64,000 nt of DNA from JACCTU01 sp963809175 (GTDB taxonomy: Bacteria > Actinomycetota > Thermoleophilia > Gaiellales > Gaiellaceae), in contig CAWEIK010000003.1 of the NCBI GenBank assembly GCA_963809175.1, positions 372,001-436,000 of the forward strand. Direction: 5' to 3'. The position numbers were made by a program, and so were the translations under genes. This document shows, piece by piece, positions 36,136 through 46,143 of this stretch. A model generated the notes under the pieces. It was not told where the DNA came from. It was given only the letters and a program-made list of their open reading frames with translations, and did not search any database. How positions within the stretch are numbered: position 1 is the first letter of the stretch; each line of letters opens with the position of its first letter.

Positions 36136-37662
36136 GCAGCCGCCTCGCGCGTGCCTCCGACCATTGCGAGCCCCAGCTCTGCCTGCGTTGCGGTCGGCGG
36201 GTACTCGCCGACGATTCGCCCTTCGTAGACGACGAGGATGCGGTCGGCGAGCGACAGGACCTCTTCGAGCTCGAACGAGACGAGCAGGATCGCGCGACCC
36301 TCGTCGCGCTCCTCGATCAGGCGGCGGTGCACGAACTCGATCGCGCCGACGTCGAGGCCGCGCGTCGGTTGCGCGGCGACGAGCACCTTCGGGTCGCGCT
36401 CGACCTCGCGCGCGAGGACGACCTTCTGCTGGTTGCCGCCCGAGAGCCCTGCCGCCCGCGTCTGCGGCCCCCCGCCGCGCACGTCGTAGGCGGTGAGCAG
36501 CCCCTTCGCGCGCTCGATCATGCGCCGCGGGCTGAGCCAGCCGTAGCGCGAGACGGGCGGCCGTCGATAGGTGAAGAAGGCGAGGTTCTCGGCGAGCGTG
36601 AACTCGAGCACGAGCCCGCGCCGCTGCCGATCCTCGGGGATGTGGCCGATGCCATCGTCGAGGTGCTGCCGGACGGTCGTGCTCGTGACGTCATGGCCGG
36701 CGACGAGCACGCGGCCCGAGTCGGGCTTCAAGAGCCCCGCAAGCGCGTCGATCAGCTCCGACTGGCCGTTCCCGTCGACGCCGGCGATCCCGACGATCTC
36801 CCCGGCGCGCACCTCGAAGGACACGTCGCGCACCGCCGGCAGGCCGCGCTCGTCTCGCACGGTCAGGTTCTCGACGACGAGGATCGGCTCGCCCACCTCG
36901 GGGGGCTTCTTGTCGACGCGGAGGAGCACCTCGCGGCCGACCATCATCTTCGCGAGCCCGGCTTCGGTCGCTCCCTCGCGCGGGATCGTCTCGACCTGCT
37001 TGCCGCGGCGAAGGGTCGTGATCCGGTCCGAGATCTGCGAGGACCTCGTCGAGCTTGTGGCTGATGAAGATCACGGACAGCCCGTCCGCGATCAGCCCGC
37101 GCAGGATCTCGAACAGCTCGTTCGCCTCCTGCGGGGTCAGGACCGCGGTCGGCTCGTCGAGGATCAGGATGTCGGCCTTGCGGTAGAGCGCCTTCAGGAT
37201 CTCGACTCGTTGTTGCTGGGCGACCGAGATGTTCTCGACCTTCGCGCCCGGGTCGATCCCGAACTTGAAGCGCGCGGCGAGCTCGCGCACGCGTCGCTCC
37301 GCCTCGCCGTAGTCGAGCAGGACGCCGCCTTGCCGCGGCTCGTCGGCGAGGACGACGTTCTCGGCGACGGTCATCACCGGGATCAGCATGAAGTGCTGGT
37401 GCACCATCCCGATCCCCTGTGCGATCGCGTCGCGCGGCGAGTGCATGACGACCTTCTCGCCGCGGATCCGGATCTCGCCCTCGTCCGGGGTGTAGAGGCC
37501 GTAGAGGATGTTCATCAGCGTCGACTTGCCCGCCCCGTTCTCGCCGAGGAGCGCGTGCACCTCGCCGGGACGCAGGTCGAAGTCGACCGCGTCGTTCGCG
37601 ACGATGCCCGGGAAGCGCTTCGTGATGCCGCGCATCTCGAGGACGGGGGTCTCGGACGCCAC
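36132..37662 (-). CDS. BMP-type nucleoside ABC transporter ATPase (two ABC domains), one frameshift
   Basis: A sugar/nucleoside-type ATPase with two ABC domains in one chain, about 510 residues. Domain 1 has LLGENGAGKSTLMN (Walker A), MVHQHFML, the ISVAQQQRVEIL signature and LILDEPTAVL. A frame change near 37038 falls after SHKLDEVL. Domain 2 has the degenerate GVDGNGQSELI Walker A usual for this group, IPEDRQRRGLVLEF, AAGLSGGNQQKVVLAREVER and AAQPTRGLDVGAIE. Start GTG 37662. A strong hairpin separates it from the lipoprotein gene. Confidence 0.92.
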
Positions 37663-37682
37663 TCCGAGGCGATTCTAAGCAG

Positions 37683-37712
37683 ATAGGGGCGGGCCGTATG
37701 GCCCGCCCCTAT
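37683..37712 (-). terminator. Strong hairpin between lipoprotein and ATPase genes
   Basis: ATAGGGGCGGGCC at 37683-37695 pairs exactly with 37700-37712 around a four-base loop. On the minus strand it follows the lipoprotein stop by 11 bases and precedes the ATPase start. It lacks a T-run, so it may act as a partial terminator or 3'-end stabiliser, as is usual after binding-protein genes made in excess over the other subunits. Confidence 0.65.
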
Positions 37713-37722
37713 CAAGCGGGTG

Positions 37723-38793
37723 CTACAGGCTCGACTTCGGGGTGATCGAGCCGTCGATGATCTGCTGCTTCAGCTCGTCCACCTTGTCGAGGATGTCCTG
37801 CGTGACCTTGTCCGAGGTCGTCCCGATCGCGACGCCCTCGTTCTCGAGGTTGAACAACGCGTCGGTGCCGCCCTCGAAGGTGCCTTCCTGGGCCGCCTTG
37901 ACGGTCTCGAAGACCGCCACGTCGACGCGCTTGACCGCGCTCGTGAGGATGTGCGCGCCGAGGTCGGACTGGTCCTTGTCGACGCCGATGCCCCACTTGC
38001 CCTTCTCCTTCGCCGCGTCGAGGGCGCCGAGGCCACAGCCGCCGGCGACCTGGAACACGACCTGCGAGCCCTGCGCGATCTGGTTCAGCGCGAGCTCCTT
38101 GCACTTGTCCTGCGCGACGAAGTCCTGCGAGAACCCGACCAGCACCTTGATCGCCGGGTTGCACGCCTTCGCCCCATCCTGGTAGCCGGCGATGAAGATG
38201 CTCACCGTCGGGATGTCCAGGCCGCCGACCGCCGAGATCACCTGCTGGCCGCCCTGCGCCTTCGCCATCATCGCGGCCATGCAGCCGATCAGATAGCTGT
38301 TCTCGTTCGTCGCGAACGTCAGGCCCTGGACGTTCGTCGGGGTCGCGACGTTCTTCGCCGAGTCGGTGAACGGCGGGGCCATCACCGAGTAGTCGATGAT
38401 CGCGAAGTTCGCGTCCGGGAACTGCCGCGCGACCGTGTTGACGCCCTCCGCGAGGAGGAAGCCGACGCCGATCGAGACGTCGTAGTTCTGCCGCGCGAGC
38501 GACGACAGGTTCGGCACGTAGTCACCGGCCGCCCGGGACTCGATCGCCCGCGTTTCGGCGCCGAGCTCGTCCTTCGCCCGGTTCAAGCCTTCGAGCGCCG
38601 ACTGGTTGAACGACTTGTCGTTGAAACGGCCGACGTCGCTGACCAGGCCCGCCGTGACGGCTTCGGCCTGTGTCTCCGCCGTAGTCGCCCCACCACCCTC
38701 GTCGTCGTCGCCGCCGCAGGCGGCCGCGCCCATCGCCAGCAGCAGCGCTGCGAGCAACGTCAACACGGACAGCCAAGTACGCCTACTCGTCAC
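37723..38793 (-). CDS. BMP-family (PnrA-like) substrate-binding lipoprotein
   Basis: A 356-residue basic membrane protein/PnrA-type receptor. The N-terminus is a lipoprotein signal (LTLLAALLLAMGAAACGGDD), with Cys27 as the probable lipid anchor. A Gly/Asp/Thr linker follows. The receptor fold shows VTAGLVSDVGRFNDKSFNQS, which is diagnostic of BMP proteins, then YDVSIGVGFLLAEG, GLTFATNENSYLIGCMAA and VFQVAGGCGLGALDAAKE. Such receptors bind purine nucleosides; the ligand here is inferred from family. It feeds the ATPase and permeases encoded downstream. Confidence 0.93.
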   Translation of the reverse strand: MTSRRTWLSVLTLLAALLLAMGAAACGGDDDEGGGATTAETQAEAVTAGLVSDVGRFNDKSFNQSALEGLNRAKDELGAETRAIESRAAGDYVPNLSSLARQNYDVSIGVGFLLAEGVNTVARQFPDANFAIIDYSVMAPPFTDSAKNVATPTNVQGLTFATNENSYLIGCMAAMMAKAQGGQQVISAVGGLDIPTVSIFIAGYQDGAKACNPAIKVLVGFSQDFVAQDKCKELALNQIAQGSQVVFQVAGGCGLGALDAAKEKGKWGIGVDKDQSDLGAHILTSAVKRVDVAVFETVKAAQEGTFEGGTDALFNLENEGVAIGTTSDKVTQDILDKVDELKQQIIDGSITPKSSL

Positions 38794-38869
38794 TAGCCCT
38801 CCTCGTTTGTCTCCCTGATTAGCCTCGGCGATCCTAAAGCGTCGCAGCCCGAGAAGCTACGGGAGGGCT

Positions 38870-41032
38870 CTACTGGCTTAACGCAGACGTAACGCGGTCG
38901 AGGTCGGCCTCGGCGATCAGGACCCGCCTCGGCTTCGACCCTTCATAGCCCGAGATGATCCCGCGGCGCTCCAGCATGTCGATCAGCCGGCCTGCCCTCG
39001 TGTAGCCGACCCGGAGCCGGCGCTGGAGGAGGCTGGTGGAGGCGGTCTGGGCCTGGACGACGATCTCGATCGCCCGGTCGAGGAGGGCGTCCTCGTCGGG
39101 GTCGAAGCCGTCCTCGTCGACCTCGACCTGCACGTCGTGGGCCTCGAGGAGCGACTCGTCGAGCTCCTGCTCGCGCTGGGCGCGGCACTGCTCGACGACG
39201 AGCGTCACCTCTTCCTCGGTCACGAACGCACCCTGGACGCGCTGGAGCCGCGAGGTGCCGAGCGGCTTGAAGAGCATGTCGCCCTGCCCGAGCAGGCTCT
39301 CGGCGCCGTTCGCGTCGAGGATCACGCGCGAGTCGGTCTGGCTCGAGACGGCGAACGCGATCCGCGACGGGACGTTCGCCTTGATCATCCCGGTGATCAC
39401 GTCCACCGACGGGCGCTGCGTCGCCAGCACGAGGTGGATGCCGACGGCGCGCGACTTCTGCGCGAGCCGGATGATCGCGTCCTCGACTTCCTGCGGGCTC
39501 GTCATCATCAGGTCGGCGAGCTCGTCGATCACGACGAGCAGGTACGGGAGCGGCTGCTCGCCGCGGGCCTTGAGCGCGCGGTTCGCCTCGGGAAGGCTGC
39601 GGGCGCGGACGATGCTCAGCTTCTCGTAGCGACGCTCCATCTCCGCGACGACGTTGATCAGCGCCACGCTCGCCTGCTTCGGGTTCGAGACGACGGGCGT
39701 CAGCAGATGCGGGATCGACTCGTAGAAGCCGAGCTCGATCCGCTTCGGGTCGATCAGGATCATCCGGACCTCGTCCGGGGTCGCCCGCAGCAGGATCGAG
39801 GTGAGGATCGTGTTGATGCAGCCCGACTTGCCGGAGCCCGTCGTGCCGGCGATCAGGATGTGCGGCATGCGCGCCAGGTCGGTCCAGACGGAGCTGCCGG
39901 AGATGTCCTTGCCCAGCCAGACCGAGAGCGGGCTCGCGGTCGCGGGCAGGTCGTCGAAGATGTCGCCGAGCGTGACGATGTTCGGGCTCAGGTTGGGGAC
40001 CTCGACGCCGACGGCCTGCTTGCCCGGGATCGGCGCGAGGATGCGGATCTCCGTCGTCGCGAGCGCGTAGCTCAGGTCGTCCTTCAGCGCCGCGACCTTC
40101 GCCACCTTCGTGCCCGGCGCGAGCTGGAGCTCGTAGCGAGTGACGCGCGGCCCGGCGATCTGACCGACGAGCGTCGCGTCGACGCCGAAGTTCGCGAGTG
40201 TCAGGACGAGCGCGTCCGCGATGCGGGTGTCGGACTTCGCGGGCAGCTTCGCGGGCGACGAGTGGCGCAGCAAGGTTCGATCCGGGAGCTCGTAGTCGCT
40301 GTGCGACTCCAGGGTGTCCTCGAAGATCGCCGGAACGTTCAGCTCGGTCTGCTCTTCCCGGAGGTCGTGGACGAGCAAGGGCGCCTCGCCGATCACGTCG
40401 GGGTAGTCGTGCAGGACGTCGACCGGCGGCTCGTGCTGCTCGGGCACGGGCTGCGGAGCACGGACCGGGATCGTCGTCGTCGTGGTGCGTGGGCGGCTCC
40501 GAGCAGCAGTGCGAACGGCCCGGCCGGAGCCGCGGAGGAGCGCGCCGGCCGACGCGCCGGAGAGAAGCAGCGCTCCGACGACGAGGGTCGTGACGCCGAC
40601 GATCGTCGAGCCGGTCGCGCCGAGCAGGGTGCCGACGATTCCTTCGAGCGCGCGCCCGGCGAGCCCGCCGTGGTCGGCTCCGAGCGCGAGCAGCAGCCCG
40701 AGCGAGACGACGATCAGGCCGGTCCGAAACGGGCGGACGTCGACGAGCTCGCTCCGCGAGACCATCAGCAGGCCCAGGACGAAGAGCGCAGCGGGCGCGA
40801 CGTAGGCAGCCGTGCCGATGGCGCCGCGGAGGCCGTCCTCGATCGGGCCGCCGACGACGCCTCCCTCCCAGCCGAACCAGAAGAGCGTCGCGAGGAAGAT
40901 CCCGACCGCCGTGAGGACGAGGCCCCAGAGCTCGGGATGGTGGTGCCCGCGTTGGCTCTTCTTGCCCCGACGCTTCTTGACCCGCGACGGAACGCGCGGG
41001 CGCAGCGGAGTCTTACGCTTCTTGCGCGCCAT
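38870..41032 (-). CDS. ftsK: DNA translocase FtsK/SpoIIIE
   Basis: A complete 720-residue DNA pump that clears chromosome termini from the division septum. A basic N-terminus is followed by four membrane helices (about residues 35-165). A linker leads to the alpha domain, then the beta motor with HILIAGTTGSGKSGCINTIL (Walker A near residue 395) and LLVVIDELADLMM (Walker B), and LATQRPSVDVITGMIKANVP. The C-terminal gamma winged helix (TSTSLLQRRLRVGYTRAGRL) reads orienting sequences. The short linker is typical of Gram-positive SpoIIIE-type proteins. Confidence 0.96.
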   Translation of the reverse strand: MARKKRKTPLRPRVPSRVKKRRGKKSQRGHHHPELWGLVLTAVGIFLATLFWFGWEGGVVGGPIEDGLRGAIGTAAYVAPAALFVLGLLMVSRSELVDVRPFRTGLIVVSLGLLLALGADHGGLAGRALEGIVGTLLGATGSTIVGVTTLVVGALLLSGASAGALLRGSGRAVRTAARSRPRTTTTTIPVRAPQPVPEQHEPPVDVLHDYPDVIGEAPLLVHDLREEQTELNVPAIFEDTLESHSDYELPDRTLLRHSSPAKLPAKSDTRIADALVLTLANFGVDATLVGQIAGPRVTRYELQLAPGTKVAKVAALKDDLSYALATTEIRILAPIPGKQAVGVEVPNLSPNIVTLGDIFDDLPATASPLSVWLGKDISGSSVWTDLARMPHILIAGTTGSGKSGCINTILTSILLRATPDEVRMILIDPKRIELGFYESIPHLLTPVVSNPKQASVALINVVAEMERRYEKLSIVRARSLPEANRALKARGEQPLPYLLVVIDELADLMMTSPQEVEDAIIRLAQKSRAVGIHLVLATQRPSVDVITGMIKANVPSRIAFAVSSQTDSRVILDANGAESLLGQGDMLFKPLGTSRLQRVQGAFVTEEEVTLVVEQCRAQREQELDESLLEAHDVQVEVDEDGFDPDEDALLDRAIEIVVQAQTASTSLLQRRLRVGYTRAGRLIDMLERRGIISGYEGSKPRRVLIAEADLDRVTSALSQ

Positions 41033-41077
41033 GGGCGCGGATTCGACGCCGCCCTCGACTCCCCTTGTCCGAAAGTC

Positions 41078-41632
41078 CTAGGCCGCGAGGGCCCGCAGGT
41101 CCTCGAGCGCGTGGCCGAGCAGATTCTCCCGGAGGTCGAACAGGCCGGCCCAGAGGCTCGACGGGTCGATCTCGCTTCGCCACTGCGCTGCGCTCGACAG
41201 GCCCTCGAGCGCCCGCACGAGCACGGCCAGCTCGAGGTAGACCTGCGCGACGCGCGCTGGTGAGGCGTGGACCCCGGCCCGCTGCAGGACGGGTTGCCAG
41301 TCGAGGAGCTCCGCGTGCGTCGGCTGCGCGTACCACGACCGCCCTTCTGCCCGATCCGCCTCGAGCTCGACGAGGTAGCGGGCGAGCGGCTCCTCGAGCC
41401 CCGCCAGCGCGGTCTCGACCCGTTCGGCGGCGCGCTGGAGCGCAGCCTCGCGCCGACCGGGTGTGCAGGGCTCCGCCTCGCCGCGCGCCCAGCGCTCGAG
41501 CAGGCGGCAGAGCGCGAGCCCGGAGACCTCCGCGGCCGCGAGCTGGCCGATCACCCGCCGCGCGAGCGCATCGTCGACGGCGTGCTCGGCGATCACGTCC
41601 GCCCAGGCCGGCCGGCGGGCGAGGACGCTCAT
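41078..41632 (-). CDS. Hypothetical protein (184 aa), downstream of RNase J
   Basis: A predicted all-helical, Ala/Leu/Glu-rich soluble protein starting at ATG 41632, overlapping the RNase J stop by four bases. No catalytic motif, cysteine pair or membrane segment is visible. Strong coupling to rnj and position before ftsK suggest a conserved partner in this lineage. I do not recognise the family. The helical AxxLxxAxxR pattern could mediate protein or RNA binding, but this is a guess. Confidence 0.65.
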   Translation of the reverse strand: MSVLARRPAWADVIAEHAVDDALARRVIGQLAAAEVSGLALCRLLERWARGEAEPCTPGRREAALQRAAERVETALAGLEEPLARYLVELEADRAEGRSWYAQPTHAELLDWQPVLQRAGVHASPARVAQVYLELAVLVRALEGLSSAAQWRSEIDPSSLWAGLFDLRENLLGHALEDLRALAA

Positions 41633-43270
41633 ACCTCGACCACCACGGGCAGGATCAGCGGGCGGCGCCGCGTGCGGTCGTAGATCAACTGGCCGACCGC
41701 GTCGTGCAGGTGCTCCTGGATCAGCTTGATCTCGGCGGTGTCGTTCCGGAGCAGGTCGTGCAGGACCCGCGCGGCCTCGTCGCGCATCTCCTCGAGCACC
41801 GGGCCGGTCTCCGGAAAGCCGCGGGCGATCAACTCGGGACGTGCGGTCGAGGCGTCGCCGTTGACGGTCGCGACGATGATCAGCACGCCGTCCTCCGAGA
41901 GGCGACGACGGTCGCGGAGCGCGACGTCGCTGAGATCGCCGACGCTCAGCCCGTCCACGAACGTGACGCCCGACTCGACCCGCTCCGCTTCTCGGACGCC
42001 CTCCCGGGAGAGCTCGATCACGGAGCCGTTCTCCGCCATGACGATCGCGTTCGCGGGCACTCCCGCCTCGCGCCCGAGCTTCGCGTGCGCCGCGAGCATC
42101 CGGAACTCGCCGTGCACGGGCATCAGGGCCTTCGGGCGGAGCAGCCCGATCACGGTGCGGATCTCTTCCTCGCACGCATGACCCGAGACGTGCACGGGTG
42201 CGATCTCCTGGTGCAGCACTTCCGCGCCGATCTTCGCGAGCCGGTTGATCGAGTCGTGCACGCGCAGCTCGTTCCCGGGGACGGGCTTCGCCGAGATGAT
42301 CACGGTGTCGCCGGGCTCGACCTTGACCGCAGGGTGGTCGTCGTAGGCGATGCGCGTCAGCGCCGACATCGGCTCGCCCTGGCTGCCGGTCGTGACGATC
42401 ATCTGCTGGTCGGGGCGCAGACCCTCGAGCTCCTGCGGCCGGACGATCACGCCCTCGGGCACCTCCATGTAACCGAGGTTGCGCGCGATGTTCACGTTCT
42501 TGCGCATCGACCGGCCGACGATCGCGACCTTGCGGTTCGTCTGGATCGCGACGTCGATCGCCTGCTGCACGCGGTGCACGTTCGACGCGAACGACGTGAC
42601 GAAGATCCTGCCCTTGCGCAGCGGGATGATCTGGCGGAAAGCCTCGCCCACGACCCGCTCCGACTGCGTGTACCCGGGCCGCTCGGCGTTCGTCGAGTCG
42701 CCGAGGCAGAGGTCGACGCCGCGGTTCCCGAGCTCGGCGAGCTTGCCGACGTCGGTTCGCATGCCGTCGACCGGCGTGTGGTCGAGCTTGTAGTCGCTGG
42801 TGTGGACGATCAGTCCGGCGGGCGTGTCGAGAACGACGGCGACGTTGTCCGGGATCGAGTGCGCCATGCGCACGAACTCGAGCTTGAACGGGCCGACCTC
42901 GATGGGCGGGTCGGCTGGATCGACCTCGCGGAGCTCGGTCGAGTTGCCGAGGCCGTGCTCGTCGAGCTTCGACTTGATCAGCCCGAGCGTCAGCCGGGTC
43001 GCCAGCACCTGCGCCGACCTTGATCTCGCGCAGCACGTACGGCAGCGAGCCGACGTGGTCCTCGTGCCCGTGCGTGAGGACGATCGCGCGGACGTTGACG
43101 CTCCGGAGATAGTCGAAGTCGGGCAGCACGAGGTCGACGCCGAGGTGCTCGTCGCGCGGGAACGCGAGCCCCGCGTCGACGACGACGGCCTCACCGCGGT
43201 GCTCGTAGACGGTCATGTTCTTGCCGACCTCGCCGAGGCCGCCGAGCGGGATGATTCGAACCGGGTCCAC
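41629..43270 (-). CDS. rnj: Ribonuclease J, one frameshift
   Basis: A metallo-beta-lactamase/beta-CASP RNase with endo- and 5'-exonuclease activity in mRNA decay and rRNA maturation. Seen: VRIIPLGGLGEVGKNMTVYE at the N-terminus, the zinc motif TLHGHEDH-like LTHGHEDHVGSLPYVL, then, after a frame change near 43018, LTLGLIKSKL and IVHTSDYKLDHTP. GDSTNAERPGYTQSE and VTTGSQGEPMSAL follow, and VHVSGHACEEEI and LMPVHGEFRML at the beta-CASP end. About 547 residues. GTG 43270 starts six codons before the conserved IPLGG. Confidence 0.92.
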
Positions 43271-43293
43271 TTGCTGAGTGTAGGGCCGGACGC

Positions 43294-44176
43294 CTAGACG
43301 GGCGCCGGGGCGAGCAGCTTCAGCCGCTCGAGGCAGCTGCGCACGGCCTCGCGCTCGTCGTCGGTCGGGTCGACGAGCGGCAGGCGATGGCCCCCGATGT
43401 CGTGCCCGAGCAGGTTGAGCGCGCACTTGATCGCGATCGGATTTCCGACGACTTTCAGCAGGTCGTACGCCGCCTCGAGCTCACGGTCGATCGCCCGCGC
43501 TCCCTCGAGGTCGCCCGACCGCCCGAGCCGCACCTGCTCCTTCACGCGCGGACCGACCACGTGGGTGTGCACGCACACACCGCCGATCGCGCCGAGCTCG
43601 AGGAACGGCTGGATGATGTTGTCGTCGCCCGCGTAGAGGTCGAGCCCGAGCTCGACGATCCGCTTCGCCTGCGAGAGGTCGTCGTTCGCCTGCTTGACCG
43701 CCCGCACGTTCGGGATCTCGGCGAGCTCCGCGATCGTCTCCGGCTCGATGTTGATCGCGACCCGCGCCGGGATGTTGTAGACGACGATCGGCTTGTCGCT
43801 CGCCTGCGCGACCGCCTTGAAGTGCTCGACGATCCCGCGCTGAGGCGGCTTGTTGTAGTACGGCGTCACGACGAGGAACGCGTCGACGCCGAGCTCGTGC
43901 GCCGCCTCGGTCAGGTGCACCGAGTGTGCGGTCGAGTACGTGCCGGTGCCGGCGACGACGGTCGCGCGGCCGTCCGAGCTCGTCCACCGCGGCCGCGAAG
44001 AGCGACAGGCGCTCCTCGTCGGTGAGCGTGGGCGACTCACCGGTCGTCCCGGCGACGACGACGCCGTCGGAGCCGTTGTCGACGAGGAAGCGGCAGAGCT
44101 CACGGAACTTGTCGAGGTCGACCGCGCCGTTCGCATCGAACGGCGTCACTGCCGCGGTCAGGACCTCGCCCAGCAC
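43294..44176 (-). CDS. dapA: 4-hydroxy-tetrahydrodipicolinate synthase, one frameshift
   Basis: Condenses pyruvate with aspartate semialdehyde, the first committed step to DAP and lysine. Seen: LTAAVTPFDANGAVD, VVAGTTGESPTLTDEE, then, after a frame change near 43982, VTPYYNKPPQRGIVEHF, VVYNIPARVAINI (catalytic Tyr) and NVRAVKQANDD with the Schiff-base Lys. AGDDNIIQPFLELGAIG also fits. About 293 residues. GTG 44176 gives MLGEVLTAAVTPF. It lies 10 bases after dapB in the same operon. Confidence 0.92.
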
Positions 44177-44186
44177 GGGCGCGATT

Positions 44187-44797
44187 CTACTCCTGCAGCA
44201 GGGTGTCGAGCCCGACCGTGAGCCCCGGCGGGAGCGACGGCAGCTGCTCGAGCGCGAGCAGCACGCCGGGGACGAACGCCTCGCGCGAGGTCGTGTCGTG
44301 GCGGATCGTCAGCGTCTGGCCCTGCCCGCCGAAGACGACCTCCTGGTGCGCGACGAGCCCGGGCAGCCGCACCGAGTGGATCGGCACGTCCCCACCCATC
44401 AGCTCGGCCGTCGCCTTGGCGGTCCCGGACGGCGCGTCGAGCTTCGTGTCCGCGTGGAGCTCGACGATCTCGGCGTTCGGCATCAGCTTCGCCGCCTCGG
44501 CCGCGAAGCGCATCATCAGGACGGCGCCGAGGGCGAAGTTCGGCGCGTGGAAGAGCGCGAGCCCGCGCTCGCGCGCGGCGTCGCCGAGCTGCGTCAGGTC
44601 GACGCCGGTCGTGCCGACGACGCACGGAACACCGGCCTCGAGCGCGCGCTCGACGTTCGCCGTCACGGCGTCCGGGGTGGTGAAGTCGATCATCGCCTCG
44701 GCGCGGTCGAGCTCGACGAGCTCGTGCCCAGCCGCTCGAGCGCAGGCCCGAGCACCGAGCCGACCTTGCCGCCGGCTCCGAGGAGCGCGACCCTCAC
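44187..44797 (-). CDS. dapB: 4-hydroxy-tetrahydrodipicolinate reductase, one frameshift
   Basis: NAD(P)H-dependent second step of the DAP pathway. The nucleotide-binding start is MRVALLGAGGKVGSVLGPAL (GTG 44797). After a frame change near 44730 it continues LVELDRAEAMIDFTTPDAV, VVGTTGVDL, FALGAVLMMRFAAEAA, and the active-site ELHADTKLDAPSGTAKATAE. The product is only about 203 residues, shorter than the E. coli enzyme because the segment between the Rossmann start and the IDFT strand is compressed; such short forms are known. GTG overlaps the M16 peptidase stop (GTGA). Confidence 0.88.
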
Positions 44798-46083
44798 GCC
44801 GCCGCGAGCGCCCGCAGGCCCGGGTGCAAGCGGCCGAGCGCACGCTTGAAGCGCGCCTCGCTCGGGCCGATCCCGGACGCGGAGAGTCGTTCCGGTGCGA
44901 GCAGCAGCGTGGCCAGCTCGGCGACGCCCTCGGGCTCGACCGCGTCGATCTCGGCCATGATCCGCTCGAAGGACAGAAGCTCCGTGTCGGTGATGAGCGA
45001 CTTGCCGAGCCGGCTCATCCGGTTCGAGGTCGACTCCATCGAGAGCGTCAGCCGGCCCTTCAGGTTCTCCTTCGCGCGCTCGAGCTCGTTCGGGCGGAGG
45101 TTGCCCGCGGCGATGTCGGCGATCTGCTCGGCGGCGATCTCGAGCGCAGGCCCGAGGTTCTCCTCGCGCGTCCCGATGTAGACGCCGAACAGGCCCGTGT
45201 CCGAGTACTGCGCGCCGAAGCTGTAGACCGCGTACGCCATCCCGCGCTTCTCGCGGATCTCCTGGAAGAGGCGCGACGACGCCGAGCCGCCGAGGATCCC
45301 GTCGAGCAACGAGGCGGCGAAGCGGCGGCGGTCGGAACGCGAGATGCCGGGCGCGCCGATGCACACGTGGTACTGCTCCGTGTTCTTGCGCTGGAAGCGC
45401 ACCCCGGCCGGCGGGGTCTTCACCAGCGGCGGGCGGACGCGCGGCCCCTTCGACTGCGTCGCCTTTCGCTGCGCCGCCTCGAGCAGGCGCAGCAGCTTCT
45501 CGTGCTGGAGGTTGCCGGCGGCAGCGATGACGATGTTCCCCGGCGTGTACATCGTGCGGTGGTACGTGGAGATCGTCCGCTTCGGGACGGTCGAGATCAC
45601 GTCGCGCGTCCCGATGACGGGTCGGCCGAGTGCGTGCGAGCCGAACACGGCCTCGGAGAAGAGATCGTGCACGAGCTCCTGCGGCGTGTCCTCGTACATC
45701 GCGATCTCCTCGAGCACGACCTCGCGCTCGGAGTCGACGTCGTCGAAACGCGGTGCGAACACCATGTCGCTCATCACGTCGACGGCGGTCTCGAGGTGCT
45801 TGTCCGGCACGCGCGAGTAGACGACGGTGTGCTCCCGGGAGGTCGCCGCGTTCAGCTCCCCGCCGAGCCCGTCGAAGAGCTCGGCGATCTCCTGCGCGTC
45901 GAACTGCTCCGAGCCCTTGAACAGCAGGTGCTCGATGAAGTGCGAGAGCCCGGCCTTGGCGTCGGTCTCGTCCCGCGAGCCGGCACCGATCCAGAACCCG
46001 AGCGAGACCGACCGAACCGACGGAACGCGCTCCGAGATGACGCGCGCGCCTGAATCGAGCTCGGAGAGGACGTACTTCTGCAC
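44794..46083 (-). CDS. M16-family zinc peptidase (YmxG/MlpA-like)
   Basis: A pitrilysin-type peptidase of about 429 residues. The inverted zinc motif HFIEHLLF (HxxEH) and the downstream VLEEIAMYEDTPQELVHDLF third-ligand region are present in the N-terminal half. The C-terminal half has the inactive partner domain with GGSASSRLFQEIREKRGMAY, typical of the family. A gene of this type next to pnp and before dap genes is a known Gram-positive arrangement. GTG 46083 is chosen; an ATG at 46161 would overlap the divergent L,D-transpeptidase. The substrate is unknown. Confidence 0.9.
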   Translation of the reverse strand: MQKYVLSELDSGARVISERVPSVRSVSLGFWIGAGSRDETDAKAGLSHFIEHLLFKGSEQFDAQEIAELFDGLGGELNAATSREHTVVYSRVPDKHLETAVDVMSDMVFAPRFDDVDSEREVVLEEIAMYEDTPQELVHDLFSEAVFGSHALGRPVIGTRDVISTVPKRTISTYHRTMYTPGNIVIAAAGNLQHEKLLRLLEAAQRKATQSKGPRVRPPLVKTPPAGVRFQRKNTEQYHVCIGAPGISRSDRRRFAASLLDGILGGSASSRLFQEIREKRGMAYAVYSFGAQYSDTGLFGVYIGTREENLGPALEIAAEQIADIAAGNLRPNELERAKENLKGRLTLSMESTSNRMSRLGKSLITDTELLSFERIMAEIDAVEPEGVAELATLLLAPERLSASGIGPSEARFKRALGRLHPGLRALAAA

Positions 46084-46143
46084 AGGGCGATCGTAGTCGC
46101 TGGGGTAGAAATTGCCGGTCCCGGGAAGCAAAATCCCCCGCAC

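Noticed and set aside
39137..41263. About 700-codon plus-strand open frame antisense to ftsK
   Set aside because: Mirror of the GC-rich ftsK codons, Arg/Asp-rich with no domain; ftsK on the other strand is complete and conserved.
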